From: G965267335 sp965267335
Lineage (GTDB): Bacteria; Bacteroidota; Bacteroidia; Cytophagales; JAAEPT01
Reading direction: 5' to 3'
NCBI GenBank assembly: GCA_965267335.1
Contig: OZ253953.1
Span: forward strand, 1,860,001-1,924,000
Length of the DNA: 64,000 bases
The translations under genes and the position numbers were made by a program. Positions 26,273-36,094 of the stretch are shown here, in pieces. Numbering within the stretch: position 1 is the stretch's first letter; each line of letters starts with the position of its first letter. A model generated the notes under the pieces. That model made no database searches and was not told the DNA's origin. It worked only from the letters and a program-made list of their open reading frames with translations.

Positions 26273-26517
26273 ATTCTGAGCGATTGGACCTAGTACAATT
26301 TGATTGGGAAAGATTGGAGTTGTTCGAAGAAGTCCTTCATCTATTTTTTAAAGATTTGGAGCTTGGTGCTAGATCAATGGAAGGTAATGACTTTATTGAT
26401 TTGTTCCTGATGCTTTATGTCATACCAGGAAGAAAGTACTGGACGAAGGAAAAGAAGTGGATAAACTATATTAAGCAAGCAGGACTGGAAGATAAGTATC
26501 TGTTTCAAGACAATTAA
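26269..26517 (+). CDS. Small hypothetical protein coupled to the Rep-like gene
   Basis: 82 residues from a GTG whose last three bases form the upstream stop codon (GTGA). Acidic, helical ('FDWERLELFEEVLHLFFKDLE'). No family recognised. The overlap is the main support. Confidence 0.55.
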   Translation: MNSERLDLVQFDWERLELFEEVLHLFFKDLELGARSMEGNDFIDLFLMLYVIPGRKYWTKEKKWINYIKQAGLEDKYLFQDN

Positions 26518-26533
26518 AAGAAATGGTAAAATT

Positions 26534-26566
26534 CAAGCTTTCGTCCTCCTAGGAAACGAAAGCTTG
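26534..26566. repeat. Perfect inverted repeat after the Rep-like operon
   Basis: Arms caagctttcgt / acgaaagcttg (11 bp, no mismatch) around a centre that itself contains the palindrome cctagg. No T run follows, so a cruciform-type origin or protein site is as likely as a terminator. Confidence 0.6.
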
Positions 26567-26601
26567 ATATACTCAATTGTAAAATTTAGAAAAAAGGAAG
26601 G

Positions 26602-26919
26602 ATGAATTTAAACGATTTATTAAAGGAGCTGAGTAATTGTTCCAGCAAAAAGGAATATTTAAAACTAATTAGAGAAAAAGTTGATCTTATTGTCACAATG
26701 TTGAGACCTCGGTATAAGTTAGATGCAGATAATGGAATGTATTTCCCTCAAAACATTCATAGTACACATGACGTTGTTGTAATTCACTTTTTCGCAGAGT
26801 TGAAGTTCATAGAAAATGCTGTCAAAGGTATGGATACATCACCTTTTAGCCCCCACGATGAACTATATTACATAGGAATTAGAGGTTTTGTGATTGCGCA
26901 ATACGAAAGTTTGAATTAA
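26602..26919 (+). CDS. Hypothetical protein
   Basis: 105 residues; ATG follows a purine-rich aaaaaaggaagg. Helical N-terminus ('LNDLLKELSNCSSKKEYLKLI') and a hydrophobic, aromatic C-terminus. No signal peptide and no family recognised. It is the last rightward gene before the leftward metal operon. Confidence 0.55.
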   Translation: MNLNDLLKELSNCSSKKEYLKLIREKVDLIVTMLRPRYKLDADNGMYFPQNIHSTHDVVVIHFFAELKFIENAVKGMDTSPFSPHDELYYIGIRGFVIAQYESLN

Positions 26920-26972
26920 TGAAACTTATTAAAAATCCTGATCCTGCTCCAATTGTATTTCATGTCATCAAT

Positions 26973-27773
26973 TTATCTTGAAAGTTTCAATATCCTAACT
27001 GCTCCTCTCATCACGATTAAGAAAATCATCGAACCAATGACTAAATCAGGGTATTTACTTTGGGTGAAATAGACTAAACCACCTGCAATAATTACCCCAA
27101 TGTTAATAATGATATCATTGGATGTGAAAATAGCTGAGGCTTTCATATGAGCCTCTTCGCTTTTTACTTTTTGGATGAGGTATAAAGAAACTGAGTTGGC
27201 TAAGAGAGCAAGAATAGAAATCACTATCATATTCTGAAACATAGGGATTTCTTCCATACCTATGAATCTTCGGATTACTTCTACCAAGCCTAACAGAGCA
27301 AGAAACATCTGAAAGTAACCACTGATTTTTGCAATCTTCTTTTTCTTTAATATCGTTGAACCAACTGCCATTAGACTCATTCCATACACAATAGAATCAG
27401 CTAACATATCAAGCGAATCTGCCACTAAGCCCATTGATTTTGATATCCATCCATAAACCATTTCTATAACGAAGAATGAAAAGTTGATAGCCAACACCCA
27501 CCATAACATCTTGCGTTCAACTTCATCGTTATTTGATTCTATTGGGGCAATGTATTCTTCCGTTGATACTAGCGTTGAATCAAAGTTTAGGGCATGAATA
27601 TCTTTTTCAAAAGAAGAAACCTCTCCTGAGTGGATTACCTCTAGCTTTCTATTGGGAATATCAAAGTTCAGTTTTAAAATGGATTCTATTCCCTCCAATT
27701 TCATCCGAATCATCTGTTCTTCAGAAGGGCAATCCATTTTAGATACTCTGAATACTGAAATCTTATTACTCAT
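26973..27773 (-). CDS. Cation-efflux (CDF-like) transporter with N-terminal HMA-like domain
   Basis: 266 residues. The first ~65 residues ('FRVSKMDCPSEEQMI') resemble a heavy-metal-associated domain with only one Cys of the usual CxxC (MDCPSE). Six membrane helices follow, with the CDF metal motif 'SLDMLADSIVYGMSL' in helix 2 and 'SAIFTSNDIIINIG' in helix 5. No cytosolic C-terminal domain. Last gene of the efflux operon, four bases after the previous stop. Expected to export divalent metal ions from the cytoplasm. Confidence 0.82.
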   Translation of the reverse strand: MSNKISVFRVSKMDCPSEEQMIRMKLEGIESILKLNFDIPNRKLEVIHSGEVSSFEKDIHALNFDSTLVSTEEYIAPIESNNDEVERKMLWWVLAINFSFFVIEMVYGWISKSMGLVADSLDMLADSIVYGMSLMAVGSTILKKKKIAKISGYFQMFLALLGLVEVIRRFIGMEEIPMFQNMIVISILALLANSVSLYLIQKVKSEEAHMKASAIFTSNDIIINIGVIIAGGLVYFTQSKYPDLVIGSMIFLIVMRGAVRILKLSR

Positions 27774-27777
27774 AGTT

Positions 27778-28671
27778 CTAACAGTCTTCTAATTCGCACT
27801 CTTCTGACTCTAACTCAAAAGACAAAGTAGTATGCTTGATTTTGTATTTCTCCACAGTCTTGAAGATTTTACTTTTAATCTGAGATAATTCTTCAAGATT
27901 ATAATTGTCGTTTACTACTACATGAGCCGTTAAAATGTGATAGTTCCCATCCATTGACCATAAGTGGCAATCATGGATATCTGTTACATTTTGTATAGAA
28001 ACTATCTCTTCTTTTACTTCATCAATAGTCACATCAGAGGGAGTTCCTTGCAGAATAATTCGCATACTTTCTTTGATGTTTTTATAGACGTTAAAAAGAA
28101 CAAAAGCAGTAATTAGAATTGATAGAATTGGGTCTATAATTTGTGCATCAAAATACATCATTATCAAACTTCCAATTAATACAGCTACCCATCCTAGAAC
28201 ATCTTCTAACAAGTGCAATGAGACAACTTTTTCATTCAATGACTCACCTTTCCGAAGCTTCAAAACTGCTGCTCCATTTACGATAACTCCCAAAATGGCT
28301 AAGTACATCATTCCTTTAGCATTGGACTCTTCAGGGTTCCACAACTGTGGAATTGCATGACTTAATACAACTATAGCACCTACAACAAGTACAATAGAAT
28401 TAATGATAGCTCCCAACAGAGAAAACCGTTTATACCCAAATGAAAACTTGGGCGTTCTTCCTTTTTTTGATACACGCTGAAAGTACCATGATAACCCAAG
28501 ACTCAAGCTATCTCCTAGATCATGTAAAGCATCGGAAAGAATAGCAAGACTATTGGTGTACAGCCCTCCAATGATTTCGATTATCGTGAATGCTAAATTA
28601 AGCAAGAAGGCAACTTTGATATTGCCTTCTGAATGGTCGTGACTGTGTGAATGATTATGATGATGTCCCAT
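27778..28671 (-). CDS. CDF-family zinc/cobalt/cadmium exporter (CzcD/ZitB type)
   Basis: 297 residues from the Met at 28671 (MGHHHNHSHSHDH); the longer frame would run into the previous gene. His-rich N-terminus, six helices with metal-site motifs 'ILSDALHDLGDSL' (helix 2) and 'LHLLEDVLGWVA' (helix 5), and a C-terminal cytosolic ferredoxin-like domain ('HDCHLWSMDGNYHILTAHVV'). It starts 7 bases after the membrane-fusion gene. Proton antiport of Zn(II) or similar ions across the inner membrane. Confidence 0.93.
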   Translation of the reverse strand: MGHHHNHSHSHDHSEGNIKVAFLLNLAFTIIEIIGGLYTNSLAILSDALHDLGDSLSLGLSWYFQRVSKKGRTPKFSFGYKRFSLLGAIINSIVLVVGAIVVLSHAIPQLWNPEESNAKGMMYLAILGVIVNGAAVLKLRKGESLNEKVVSLHLLEDVLGWVAVLIGSLIMMYFDAQIIDPILSILITAFVLFNVYKNIKESMRIILQGTPSDVTIDEVKEEIVSIQNVTDIHDCHLWSMDGNYHILTAHVVVNDNYNLEELSQIKSKIFKTVEKYKIKHTTLSFELESEECELEDC

Positions 28672-28678
28672 ATTGGTG

Positions 28679-29941
28679 TTAATGTACGTGTTCGGTTTCT
28701 CCCTTGCCAATTTCTGCCTGTAAGTAGTATGCTGATGTTAAAGCGATTTCGGCATCCTTCGGAAAATCATCTAGGTTTAGAATTTCAACCCAATCACCCT
28801 CTTCAATTCCTGTTTTTACTTCAATTTTCTTAAAGTGAATTTCATTCTGATGATGATGTTCCTCCATATGGTTGTGCTCATCATGTTCTTTATGGTCATG
28901 TTCATCATGTCTATGCTCAGAGCCTTGATCTTCATGATGAATAAAAACATATTTTTTATCTTCTTCACTAACAATGGCTGTTCTCGGTACAACTATCCTT
29001 GTTAAAGAATCTGTTTTGATTTTACCTGAGACATACATACCTGAAATCAATCTCTCATCCATTTTTTGAAAACGAGCTTGAACACGAACACTTTTAGGGT
29101 TTTCATCAAATACAGGACTTATTGAATAGATTGTTGCTACAAAAGACTTAGCTCCGAATGAAGGAGAAGTCACTTTTATTTCCTGACCTTTTTTCACTTT
29201 CAGAATATCATTTTCATATACTTTAAAGGCACAATGTACTTTTTGATTATCTACTATTTGAAAAAGTCTTTTGTCAGTTGAAACGTATTCCCCAACATTT
29301 GTTTCTACATGACTTACTGTTCCTCCCAATGGACTTACAACAGCAATTGATTGCTTTATTTTCCCTTCAGCTACTTGTTCTGCGTTCAACCCTAACATTT
29401 GGAGTTTAATCTTTAAGGCATCAACAATTGCTTTCGCACTATTGTATTCAGACTTGATTTTTTGAAACTCTTTACCTGAACCTACCTCTTCATTGTAAAG
29501 TTTTTCTTGCCTCTTGTATTCACTTTCCAAATAGCTCAACTCCGCACTTTTACTGATTAAGTCTTCTTGAAGTTTAATGATATCAGGGTGTTGTAGAACA
29601 GCTAATATTTGTCCTTTCTTGACTTTGTCACCTTCAATCATATGGATTTTGGTAATCACTCCCCCGATAAAAACGTGTACGTCAGCTATGTTCTGTGGAG
29701 TAAGTTCTAATTCGCCATTAGTCTCTATCTCTTCTGAAAGCTTGATTTTCGAGAAATGACCAACTTTGATTTTTAAGTCTTCAGCTTGTTCTTGACTGAT
29801 TGTTACTTCGTTCTCTTCATGGTGTTCAGACTCACTATGAGAATGTTCATCTTCATGTCCATGTCCATGTCCCTTATGACTATTGTTTTCGCATGAAAAC
29901 AGAATGAGTGATGTAAATAGTATGTATATAATTTTTTTCAT
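28679..29941 (-). CDS. czcB: Periplasmic adaptor of a heavy-metal RND efflux pump (CzcB type)
   Basis: 420 residues. Lipobox 'LILFSC', then a His/Glu-rich segment ('HGHGHEDEHSHSESEHHEE'), biotinyl-lipoyl halves around a coiled-coil hairpin (~95-210), beta-barrel and membrane-proximal domains, and a second His-rich insertion (~345-375). This is the membrane-fusion partner that links the inner-membrane RND pump to the outer-membrane channel. It starts 12 bases after the czcA stop. Confidence 0.92.
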   Translation of the reverse strand: MKKIIYILFTSLILFSCENNSHKGHGHGHEDEHSHSESEHHEENEVTISQEQAEDLKIKVGHFSKIKLSEEIETNGELELTPQNIADVHVFIGGVITKIHMIEGDKVKKGQILAVLQHPDIIKLQEDLISKSAELSYLESEYKRQEKLYNEEVGSGKEFQKIKSEYNSAKAIVDALKIKLQMLGLNAEQVAEGKIKQSIAVVSPLGGTVSHVETNVGEYVSTDKRLFQIVDNQKVHCAFKVYENDILKVKKGQEIKVTSPSFGAKSFVATIYSISPVFDENPKSVRVQARFQKMDERLISGMYVSGKIKTDSLTRIVVPRTAIVSEEDKKYVFIHHEDQGSEHRHDEHDHKEHDEHNHMEEHHHQNEIHFKKIEVKTGIEEGDWVEILNLDDFPKDAEIALTSAYYLQAEIGKGETEHVH

Positions 29942-29952
29942 GTCGGTATATT

Positions 29953-32900
29953 TTAATTTCCTGTTAGGAATTCGATGTAAATAATGTTTTGATTGAATTG
30001 ATTGAGTCTATCCAAATATTGGATTTTGATATTGACCGCTTGTTCAATGTTTCGGACATACTCTACGTAGTCTATTGCTCCATTTTCAAAGCTTTTCTGA
30101 GCATTTCCTATTAGCAATTCAGCTTGATTCAAACCTATTCTATCATAGTAGTCAAGACTTTGGCTTAACTTATAATACTCCTGCAAGGCTTGTGACAACT
30201 GATGTTGAAGCATGTCATTGAAATAGTCCGCCTGTATGGTCGCACTTTCAACTTCTAGCTCAGAAGCCTTGATTCTCGCAACATCAGGCTTTGCCCACAA
30301 CGGAATAGCTATCCCTGCGGTAACCCCTGTAAAACGAGTACTTCCATCTACAGTTTGGTCTACACCATTGATTGTTTGAACGCCTTTTAGTGATTGATTG
30401 AAGTACCCAATATTAAACTCAGGCAATACACGGGCTTTATTCACTTTCTGCTCACGCTCAAATATGGCAATCTGCTGATGCATGTATTTGAGCGAAGGGT
30501 TATTGTCTAATGAGGAACTGTCTACAGGCACAGAAATCCTTTCAAAACTTTCAGGAATGGCGTTTATCACAGTACCCAGGTAGAGAGACAATCTATCCAA
30601 CTGAATCTTTATATCTGCCTCAATTTCATTCAACTGAACAGTTAATTCTGTCACTTTTGCTTCTGCTGTGGTTTTCTCTAGTAATGTAGAGGCTTCTGTC
30701 TCATAGCGAATTGTAGTTGCCTTTTTAAATTTCTGATAAACACTATCCTGAAATAACAGTAACCTCTTCTTTGATTGAAGGAATTGGATTTGATACCATG
30801 TTTCCTTTACTCGTTTCCTGAGTTCATTGGCATCGCTTTCCCATTTCAGTTCTGCACTTTTCACCTCTTCTTCTGCCAATTTTTTCTGACTAGAATAGTA
30901 AGTAGGAAACTTAAAATTTTGACTCACATTGAATGCAAAATCATTTTCAAAACTGTTGTATTGTCCATATTGAACACCGACATCAGTTTTCCCAATATCA
31001 AAGGAAGTCTTTTGCAATGTTTTCTGCCTAGAAACATCTATTTCAGCAGACTGCATTAGTTTATTGTTTTCTAGTGCAATAGCTACAGCATCATCGACTG
31101 TTCTAATACTGTCAGATTGTGCATACCCTTGAGTTGAGTTGAACAATGAGAATGAGGTTATCAAAAGTCCTATCATTAACGCATTAGGCACAACTCTGAT
31201 ATTGCTAGTTTTCTTTTCTTTCCTTTTTTCAAGAATCTCATACAACACAGGCAGTACGATTAACGTGAGAAATGATGAAGTAAGAAGACCCCCTATAACA
31301 ACTGTAGCTAATGGTCTTTGTACCTCAGCTCCCGATGATGTTGACAAAGCCATTGGTAAGAAGCCTAAAATATCAGTACTCGCTGTGAGGAAAATAGGTC
31401 TTATTCTTTCCTTCGTTCCCTTTATTATGCGGTCTTTTAGACTCAAATGATTTTCACCTTTCAAGTCATTAAAACTTGAGATAAGTACCAAACCATTAAG
31501 TACCGCTACGCCAAACAACACAATAAAACCTATCCCTGCTGAGATACTAAAAGGCATATCTCTGAGCCACAAAGCAAAGACACCTCCGATAGCTGAAAGA
31601 GGAATGGATACATAAATCATGACTGATTGAGAGAATGATTTTAAGGCAAAGAATAGTAGAACAAAAATCAATGCCAATGCTACGGGAACAACAATTGTAA
31701 GTCGTTCTTTTGCTTTCTGAAGATTTTCAAAAGCCCCACCATATCGAATGTAATACCCTGATGGCAGATTTAGCTTTTCATCTAAAATACCTTGAATTTC
31801 CTTAATTAAGGATTCAACATCTCTACCTCTCACATTAATCCCAACATAGATTCTTCTATTCGTACCCTCCCTTGAAATCTGCATAGGACCCGATTTATAA
31901 TCAATCGTAGCCACTTCACTGAAAGGTATTTGACTCCCATTAGGAAGTGAAACAAATAAACTCTTTATATCCTTAATACTCTTTCGATATTCCTGATGAA
32001 GCCTGACTACGATATCAAACCTCTTCTCATTCTCGAAAACGATTCCTGCACTTTCACCACTGAAAGCGGTACTTATAGTCTTATTTAAGTCTTCAATGTT
32101 TAGCCCGTACTGAGCAACCCTATCCCGATTGTAGTGAATAGTCATCTGAGGCAAACCTTTAGTTGCCTCAGCTCTCATGTCACCAACACCATCTATGTTA
32201 GCAATGAGCTTCTGTATCTCATCTGCTTTTTGAGCTAGGGTATCGAGATTATCTCCATAAATCTTAATGGCTACATCTTCCCGTACTCCTGTAAGCAATT
32301 CATTAAAACGCATTTCAATAGGTTGTGTGAATTCATAGTTGACACCTACAAAAACAGACAAATCCTTTTTCATAGATTCTATCAATTCTTCTTTTGAGAT
32401 ACCTGAGTCCCATTCACTTTCAGGCTTTAGTATCACAAAAATATCTGCGATATCCATTGGCATAGGGTCTGTAGGAATTTCAGCTACTCCTATACGACTT
32501 ACTACATGCTTTACTTGTGGGTACTTCTTTAATAGTAGCTTCTCTGCCTTTGTAGAGGTAGCTGTCATTTCATTCAACGAACTCCCTGGCTTCAGAAGAG
32601 CATGAAAGGCTATATCACCTTCATCTAGTTGAGGAATAAACTCACCACCCATTCTTGAAAAAAGAATTCCTGACACAACTAAGAAGCCCACTGAAATTGA
32701 CAGAATGAGTACTCTCTTTCCTAATACCCATATAAGTATTGGCTCATACCACTTAGTCAGTTTATTGATAAACTTGTCACCAATCCCTTCTTTGGTACTC
32801 ACTTTTTTATTCATGAATAAAGCTGAAGCCATCGGCACATAGGTCAAACAAAGAATCATCGCACCAATTACCGCAAAGCTGAATGTTAGTGCCATTGGCG

Positions 32901-34329
32901 TAAACATCTTGCCTTCTACTCCTGTAAGAGCAAGAATTGGAAGGAAGACAATTAGAATGATTAACTGACCGAAAAAGGCAGAATTCATCATTTTAGTTGA
33001 TGATTTAAACGAAATATCATCTAAATCAGAAGCCTTTAGCGTCTGAGAAGAATTATTTCTAACCCTACTATGAATCATAAAAACCACACTCTCAACAATG
33101 ATTACTGCACCATCTACTATTATTCCAAAGTCAATAGCTCCCAAACTCATCAGGTTTGACCATACTCCAAATATGTTCATCATGATGAATGCAAAAAGAA
33201 GAGATAGTGGAATGGTTGAAGCAACAATAAGCCCCCCTCTGAAATTCCCTAGGAAAACGACTAGTATAAAAATGACTATTAGTCCTCCCTCTAATAAGTT
33301 ATTTCTTACTGTTCCTGTTGTTTTAGCAATTAAATCTGACCTATCAAGAAATGGTTCTATGGTAATGCCATCAGGAAGCGATTTTTGAATCTCAGCAACC
33401 CTTTCTTTTACTCTTTTGATAACGTCATTTGAGTTTCCATCTTTAAGGAGCATAACCATTCCTCCAACGGCTTCGCCTTTACCATCTTTGGTTAATGCAC
33501 CATATCTGATTCCCTTTCCCAATCTTACTGTAGCAATATCTTTTATTAGAACAGGGGTATTGTTTTCAGTTTTGACTACTATTTTTTCTAAATCTTCAAT
33601 CGAACGTGCCAATCCCTCACCTCTAATGAAGTTAGCCATGTGGTCTTTGACTATGTATGCTCCGCCCGTGTTGCTATTATTTACTTCAAGTGCATGAAAT
33701 ATTTCATGCATTGAAATCCCCATACTATTAAGTTTCTTAGGGTCTATGGCAATTTCATATTGCTTATTGTCACCACCAATGCTATTCACCTCCACGACCC
33801 CTTCAAGCATTGCCATTTGTCGTTTCACAATCCAATCTTGAATTTCTCTCAAGTCAGATAATGAGTATTTTGACCTGAATTCAGGAGCTACCTCAAGGGT
33901 ATATTGATAGATTTCACCTAAGCCTGTTGAAATGGGTCCCATGAAAGGCTCACCAAACTGCTTCGGGATTTGAGATTTAATCTCATTCAACTTTTCTCCC
34001 ACTAGCTGACGAGGTAAATACGTCCCTGCTTTGTCTTTGAAAACAACCGTTACAACGGATAAACCAAATCTTGATATGGAGCGTATTTCGGTCACTTCAG
34101 GGAGATTAGCCATAGCTAATTCTACAGGATAGGTAACAAATTGCTCTATGTCTTCAGTCCCCAAATTGGGAGAGACGGTAATTATTTGAACCTGATTATT
34201 TGTGATGTCAGGCACGGCATCAATTGGTACTTCTTTCATGGAGTAAACCCCAAGACCAATCCAAGCTATCATCATCATGCCAATGATGAGCTTATTCTTT
34301 ATAGAAAAAGAAATAATCTTATTAATCAT
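29953..34329 (-). CDS. czcA: CusA/CzcA RND metal pump fused to a TolC-type outer-membrane channel
   Basis: 1458 residues. ~1-1040 is a complete heavy-metal RND pump with the HME-class signature 'DFGIIVDGAVIIVE' in TM4 and twelve membrane helices. A linker 'KKTSNIRVVPNALMIG' then leads to 'LLITSFSLFNSTQGYAQ', which reads like a buried signal peptide, followed by ~400 residues of an outer-membrane factor (CzcC/TolC-like long helices, 'SLDYYDRIGLNQAELL'). The fusion is known in Bacteroidota. How the C-terminal channel reaches the outer membrane, possibly after cleavage at the buried signal peptide, is an open inference. Exports Co/Zn/Cd or similar ions with CzcB. Confidence 0.92.
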   Translation of the reverse strand: MINKIISFSIKNKLIIGMMMIAWIGLGVYSMKEVPIDAVPDITNNQVQIITVSPNLGTEDIEQFVTYPVELAMANLPEVTEIRSISRFGLSVVTVVFKDKAGTYLPRQLVGEKLNEIKSQIPKQFGEPFMGPISTGLGEIYQYTLEVAPEFRSKYSLSDLREIQDWIVKRQMAMLEGVVEVNSIGGDNKQYEIAIDPKKLNSMGISMHEIFHALEVNNSNTGGAYIVKDHMANFIRGEGLARSIEDLEKIVVKTENNTPVLIKDIATVRLGKGIRYGALTKDGKGEAVGGMVMLLKDGNSNDVIKRVKERVAEIQKSLPDGITIEPFLDRSDLIAKTTGTVRNNLLEGGLIVIFILVVFLGNFRGGLIVASTIPLSLLFAFIMMNIFGVWSNLMSLGAIDFGIIVDGAVIIVESVVFMIHSRVRNNSSQTLKASDLDDISFKSSTKMMNSAFFGQLIILIVFLPILALTGVEGKMFTPMALTFSFAVIGAMILCLTYVPMASALFMNKKVSTKEGIGDKFINKLTKWYEPILIWVLGKRVLILSISVGFLVVSGILFSRMGGEFIPQLDEGDIAFHALLKPGSSLNEMTATSTKAEKLLLKKYPQVKHVVSRIGVAEIPTDPMPMDIADIFVILKPESEWDSGISKEELIESMKKDLSVFVGVNYEFTQPIEMRFNELLTGVREDVAIKIYGDNLDTLAQKADEIQKLIANIDGVGDMRAEATKGLPQMTIHYNRDRVAQYGLNIEDLNKTISTAFSGESAGIVFENEKRFDIVVRLHQEYRKSIKDIKSLFVSLPNGSQIPFSEVATIDYKSGPMQISREGTNRRIYVGINVRGRDVESLIKEIQGILDEKLNLPSGYYIRYGGAFENLQKAKERLTIVVPVALALIFVLLFFALKSFSQSVMIYVSIPLSAIGGVFALWLRDMPFSISAGIGFIVLFGVAVLNGLVLISSFNDLKGENHLSLKDRIIKGTKERIRPIFLTASTDILGFLPMALSTSSGAEVQRPLATVVIGGLLTSSFLTLIVLPVLYEILEKRKEKKTSNIRVVPNALMIGLLITSFSLFNSTQGYAQSDSIRTVDDAVAIALENNKLMQSAEIDVSRQKTLQKTSFDIGKTDVGVQYGQYNSFENDFAFNVSQNFKFPTYYSSQKKLAEEEVKSAELKWESDANELRKRVKETWYQIQFLQSKKRLLLFQDSVYQKFKKATTIRYETEASTLLEKTTAEAKVTELTVQLNEIEADIKIQLDRLSLYLGTVINAIPESFERISVPVDSSSLDNNPSLKYMHQQIAIFEREQKVNKARVLPEFNIGYFNQSLKGVQTINGVDQTVDGSTRFTGVTAGIAIPLWAKPDVARIKASELEVESATIQADYFNDMLQHQLSQALQEYYKLSQSLDYYDRIGLNQAELLIGNAQKSFENGAIDYVEYVRNIEQAVNIKIQYLDRLNQFNQNIIYIEFLTGN

Positions 34330-34422
34330 AACGAATACTTTGGTGAGTCGAAACCCTTCGACTTACAATTGAATAAATGTTAATAGAAATGTATGGACGT
34401 ACTTGTCCTGTAGAAGTGATAA

Positions 34423-34743
34423 TTATCCTATCGGAGGATGAAAAAGTACTTCGTGATATGGAGAAGATAACATATCAGAATAATTGTCACGCTTTTCTAA
34501 ACTATACGAACGCAACTCTTGGGTCTTCAAGCTATACTTGAGCGTCAAAACAAAGTTAGTATGACAACAAGAGCAAATACAGAATGGAGAACAGCCGTCA
34601 TCTTCACAATCACCTGAATGCTCATGCGAATGATGTGATTCAACTGTAGAATCATTATGTGAAGTATCATGTTCAAAATCCGAACACGGGACAAGCGTTA
34701 AGCAAGTCACATAAATAGACAATATGATTGATAGAATTTTCAA
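34423..34743 (-). CDS. Small Cys/His-rich secreted protein at the head of the efflux operon
   Basis: 106 residues. Signal peptide (~1-20), His-rich stretch 'ESHHSHEHSG', then 'CSPFCICSCC'. It resembles the small uncharacterised family (DUF6660-like) that precedes metal efflux genes in Bacteroidota. The Cys and His suggest periplasmic metal binding or sensing. 93 bases upstream of czcA on the same strand. Confidence 0.75.
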   Translation of the reverse strand: MKILSIILSIYVTCLTLVPCSDFEHDTSHNDSTVESHHSHEHSGDCEDDGCSPFCICSCCHTNFVLTLKYSLKTQELRSYSLEKRDNYSDMLSSPYHEVLFHPPIG

Positions 34744-34786
34744 CAGAATAAAGCTAATGAAAATTCAGTGCAAATGAGTTGCAAAG

Positions 34787-35197
34787 TTATTTACAGTTTG
34801 GACAAACTCCTTGATAGACCATAGTGACAGAGTCGGCACTAAAACCTGTTGGAATGTCTACAGACGGGATAATTGATTTTGTAAAGCAAAAAGTTTCATC
34901 GCATTTGTGACAATGAAAGTGTACATGTTGTTCTTGGGGAGCACATTCACATCCTTCTTCACAGGCAGCATATTTTAATTCGTTTGTACCATCCTGAATG
35001 GAATGAATAAGCTTCTTTTTCTCAAACGTTTTAAGCGTACGGTATAAGGTAACTTTATCAACCTTATCAAACCTATCTTCGAGTTCTTTTATACCAATTG
35101 CCGTTTTTGATTCCAACAGCTCTTTAAGAACTAGAACTCTCATCGAGGTAGGCTTGACCTCACGTTTGTTTAATATTTGTTCTACTTTTTGGATCAT
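34787..35197 (-). CDS. Fur-family metal regulator (Zur-like)
   Basis: 136 residues. Winged-helix N-terminus ('TSMRVLVLKELLES', 'DKVTLYRTLKTFEKKKLI') and a C-terminal metal domain with 'HVHFHCHKCDETFCF' and a final 'CPNC', giving structural CxxC zinc sites. Expected to repress the efflux operon or zinc-responsive genes in the presence of metal. It lies directly upstream of the efflux genes, in the same direction, 43 bases away. Confidence 0.92.
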   Translation of the reverse strand: MIQKVEQILNKREVKPTSMRVLVLKELLESKTAIGIKELEDRFDKVDKVTLYRTLKTFEKKKLIHSIQDGTNELKYAACEEGCECAPQEQHVHFHCHKCDETFCFTKSIIPSVDIPTGFSADSVTMVYQGVCPNCK

Positions 35198-35270
35198 AGA
35201 ATTTTAATAAAACTCCATTTCCCAATTGATTTTTACATCTTTTTGGAAGCTTTAATTTAAGAAAAAATCA

Positions 35271-35927
35271 TTAATCTTGTTTTAGACTAGAACTTATAGC
35301 TCTCCGAATTTTGATCACGGTTGGAACCGATATATCATGAATTTTAGCTGTTTTATTCAAACTCAACCCTGATCTTAAATCCTTCGCTGCTGACTTATGT
35401 TTAGAAAGAAATTTCTCTAAAGATTCTTTACTTCCTTTGGGTCGATGACAAGTTTTTCCCTTTGTAATTGCTAATTGCTGTCCGCTCTTTATTCTGTCTA
35501 CTAACCACTCTTTTTCGATCTGAGCAAATTGATTTAGGATGCTCAATACTAATGCCATAATACTGTTTCGTTTACCTTCATTATCTAGTGTTTCAATATT
35601 GAGAGATTGAATAACTAGGCTAACTTTTAATTCTGTGAGCGTGTGAATTAGTTTCTCTGCTTCAAAATAATTCCTGAATAGTCGACTAGGTTCAGCTACC
35701 AGTACCTTATTAATTTTTTTAGATTTAGCCAATTCCAGAAGTCTTTGTATCCCTTTTCGTTCTTCAATTGATTTCGATCCTGATATTTTTTCCGATATAA
35801 CTTCTATGACTTCTAAACTTTGTTTTTGAGCAAAGGCTTGAAGGTCGTTTACCTGTCTTTGGTTATCCTGTCGATCGGCTTTGCTTCCAGAGCTTGATAC
35901 TCTAGTATACAATACGGCTTTTTTCAT
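35271..35927 (-). CDS. Serine recombinase (resolvase/invertase family)
   Basis: 218 residues. N-terminal catalytic domain with 'YTRVSSSGS' (nucleophile S11), 'EPSRLFRN' and the long E helix ('LSILNQFAQIEKEWLVDRIKSG'), then a C-terminal HTH ('LSLNKTAKIHDISVPTVIKI'). Small-resolvase size. It may resolve dimers or mark an older insertion inside the element; no matching res site was found by eye. Confidence 0.9.
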   Translation of the reverse strand: MKKAVLYTRVSSSGSKADRQDNQRQVNDLQAFAQKQSLEVIEVISEKISGSKSIEERKGIQRLLELAKSKKINKVLVAEPSRLFRNYFEAEKLIHTLTELKVSLVIQSLNIETLDNEGKRNSIMALVLSILNQFAQIEKEWLVDRIKSGQQLAITKGKTCHRPKGSKESLEKFLSKHKSAAKDLRSGLSLNKTAKIHDISVPTVIKIRRAISSSLKQD

Positions 35928-35993
35928 AAAGTGCTTTTATCAAATATACCGTGGGAGGGAAATTATGTGTAAAAATTAAGCACTTGCTAAAAG

Positions 35994-36026
35994 TTTAGAA
36001 CCCAATCCATAAAATTGGGTTCTAAA
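35994..36026 (-). terminator. Perfect 13-bp inverted repeat, probable terminator
   Basis: Arms tttagaacccaat / attgggttctaaa, 7-base loop. It lies downstream of the leftward operon ending at 36095; the T run on that strand is weak. Confidence 0.5.
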
Positions 36027-36094
36027 GAAGCCTGTTTTCATGGTTTTTAGTACAACTTTTGTCTGACACTTATTTTTTAGAGGCTGTAACAAGT

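Noticed and set aside
31139..31450. 103-codon + frame inside the RND pump gene
   Set aside because: Antisense shadow of a strongly conserved transporter.
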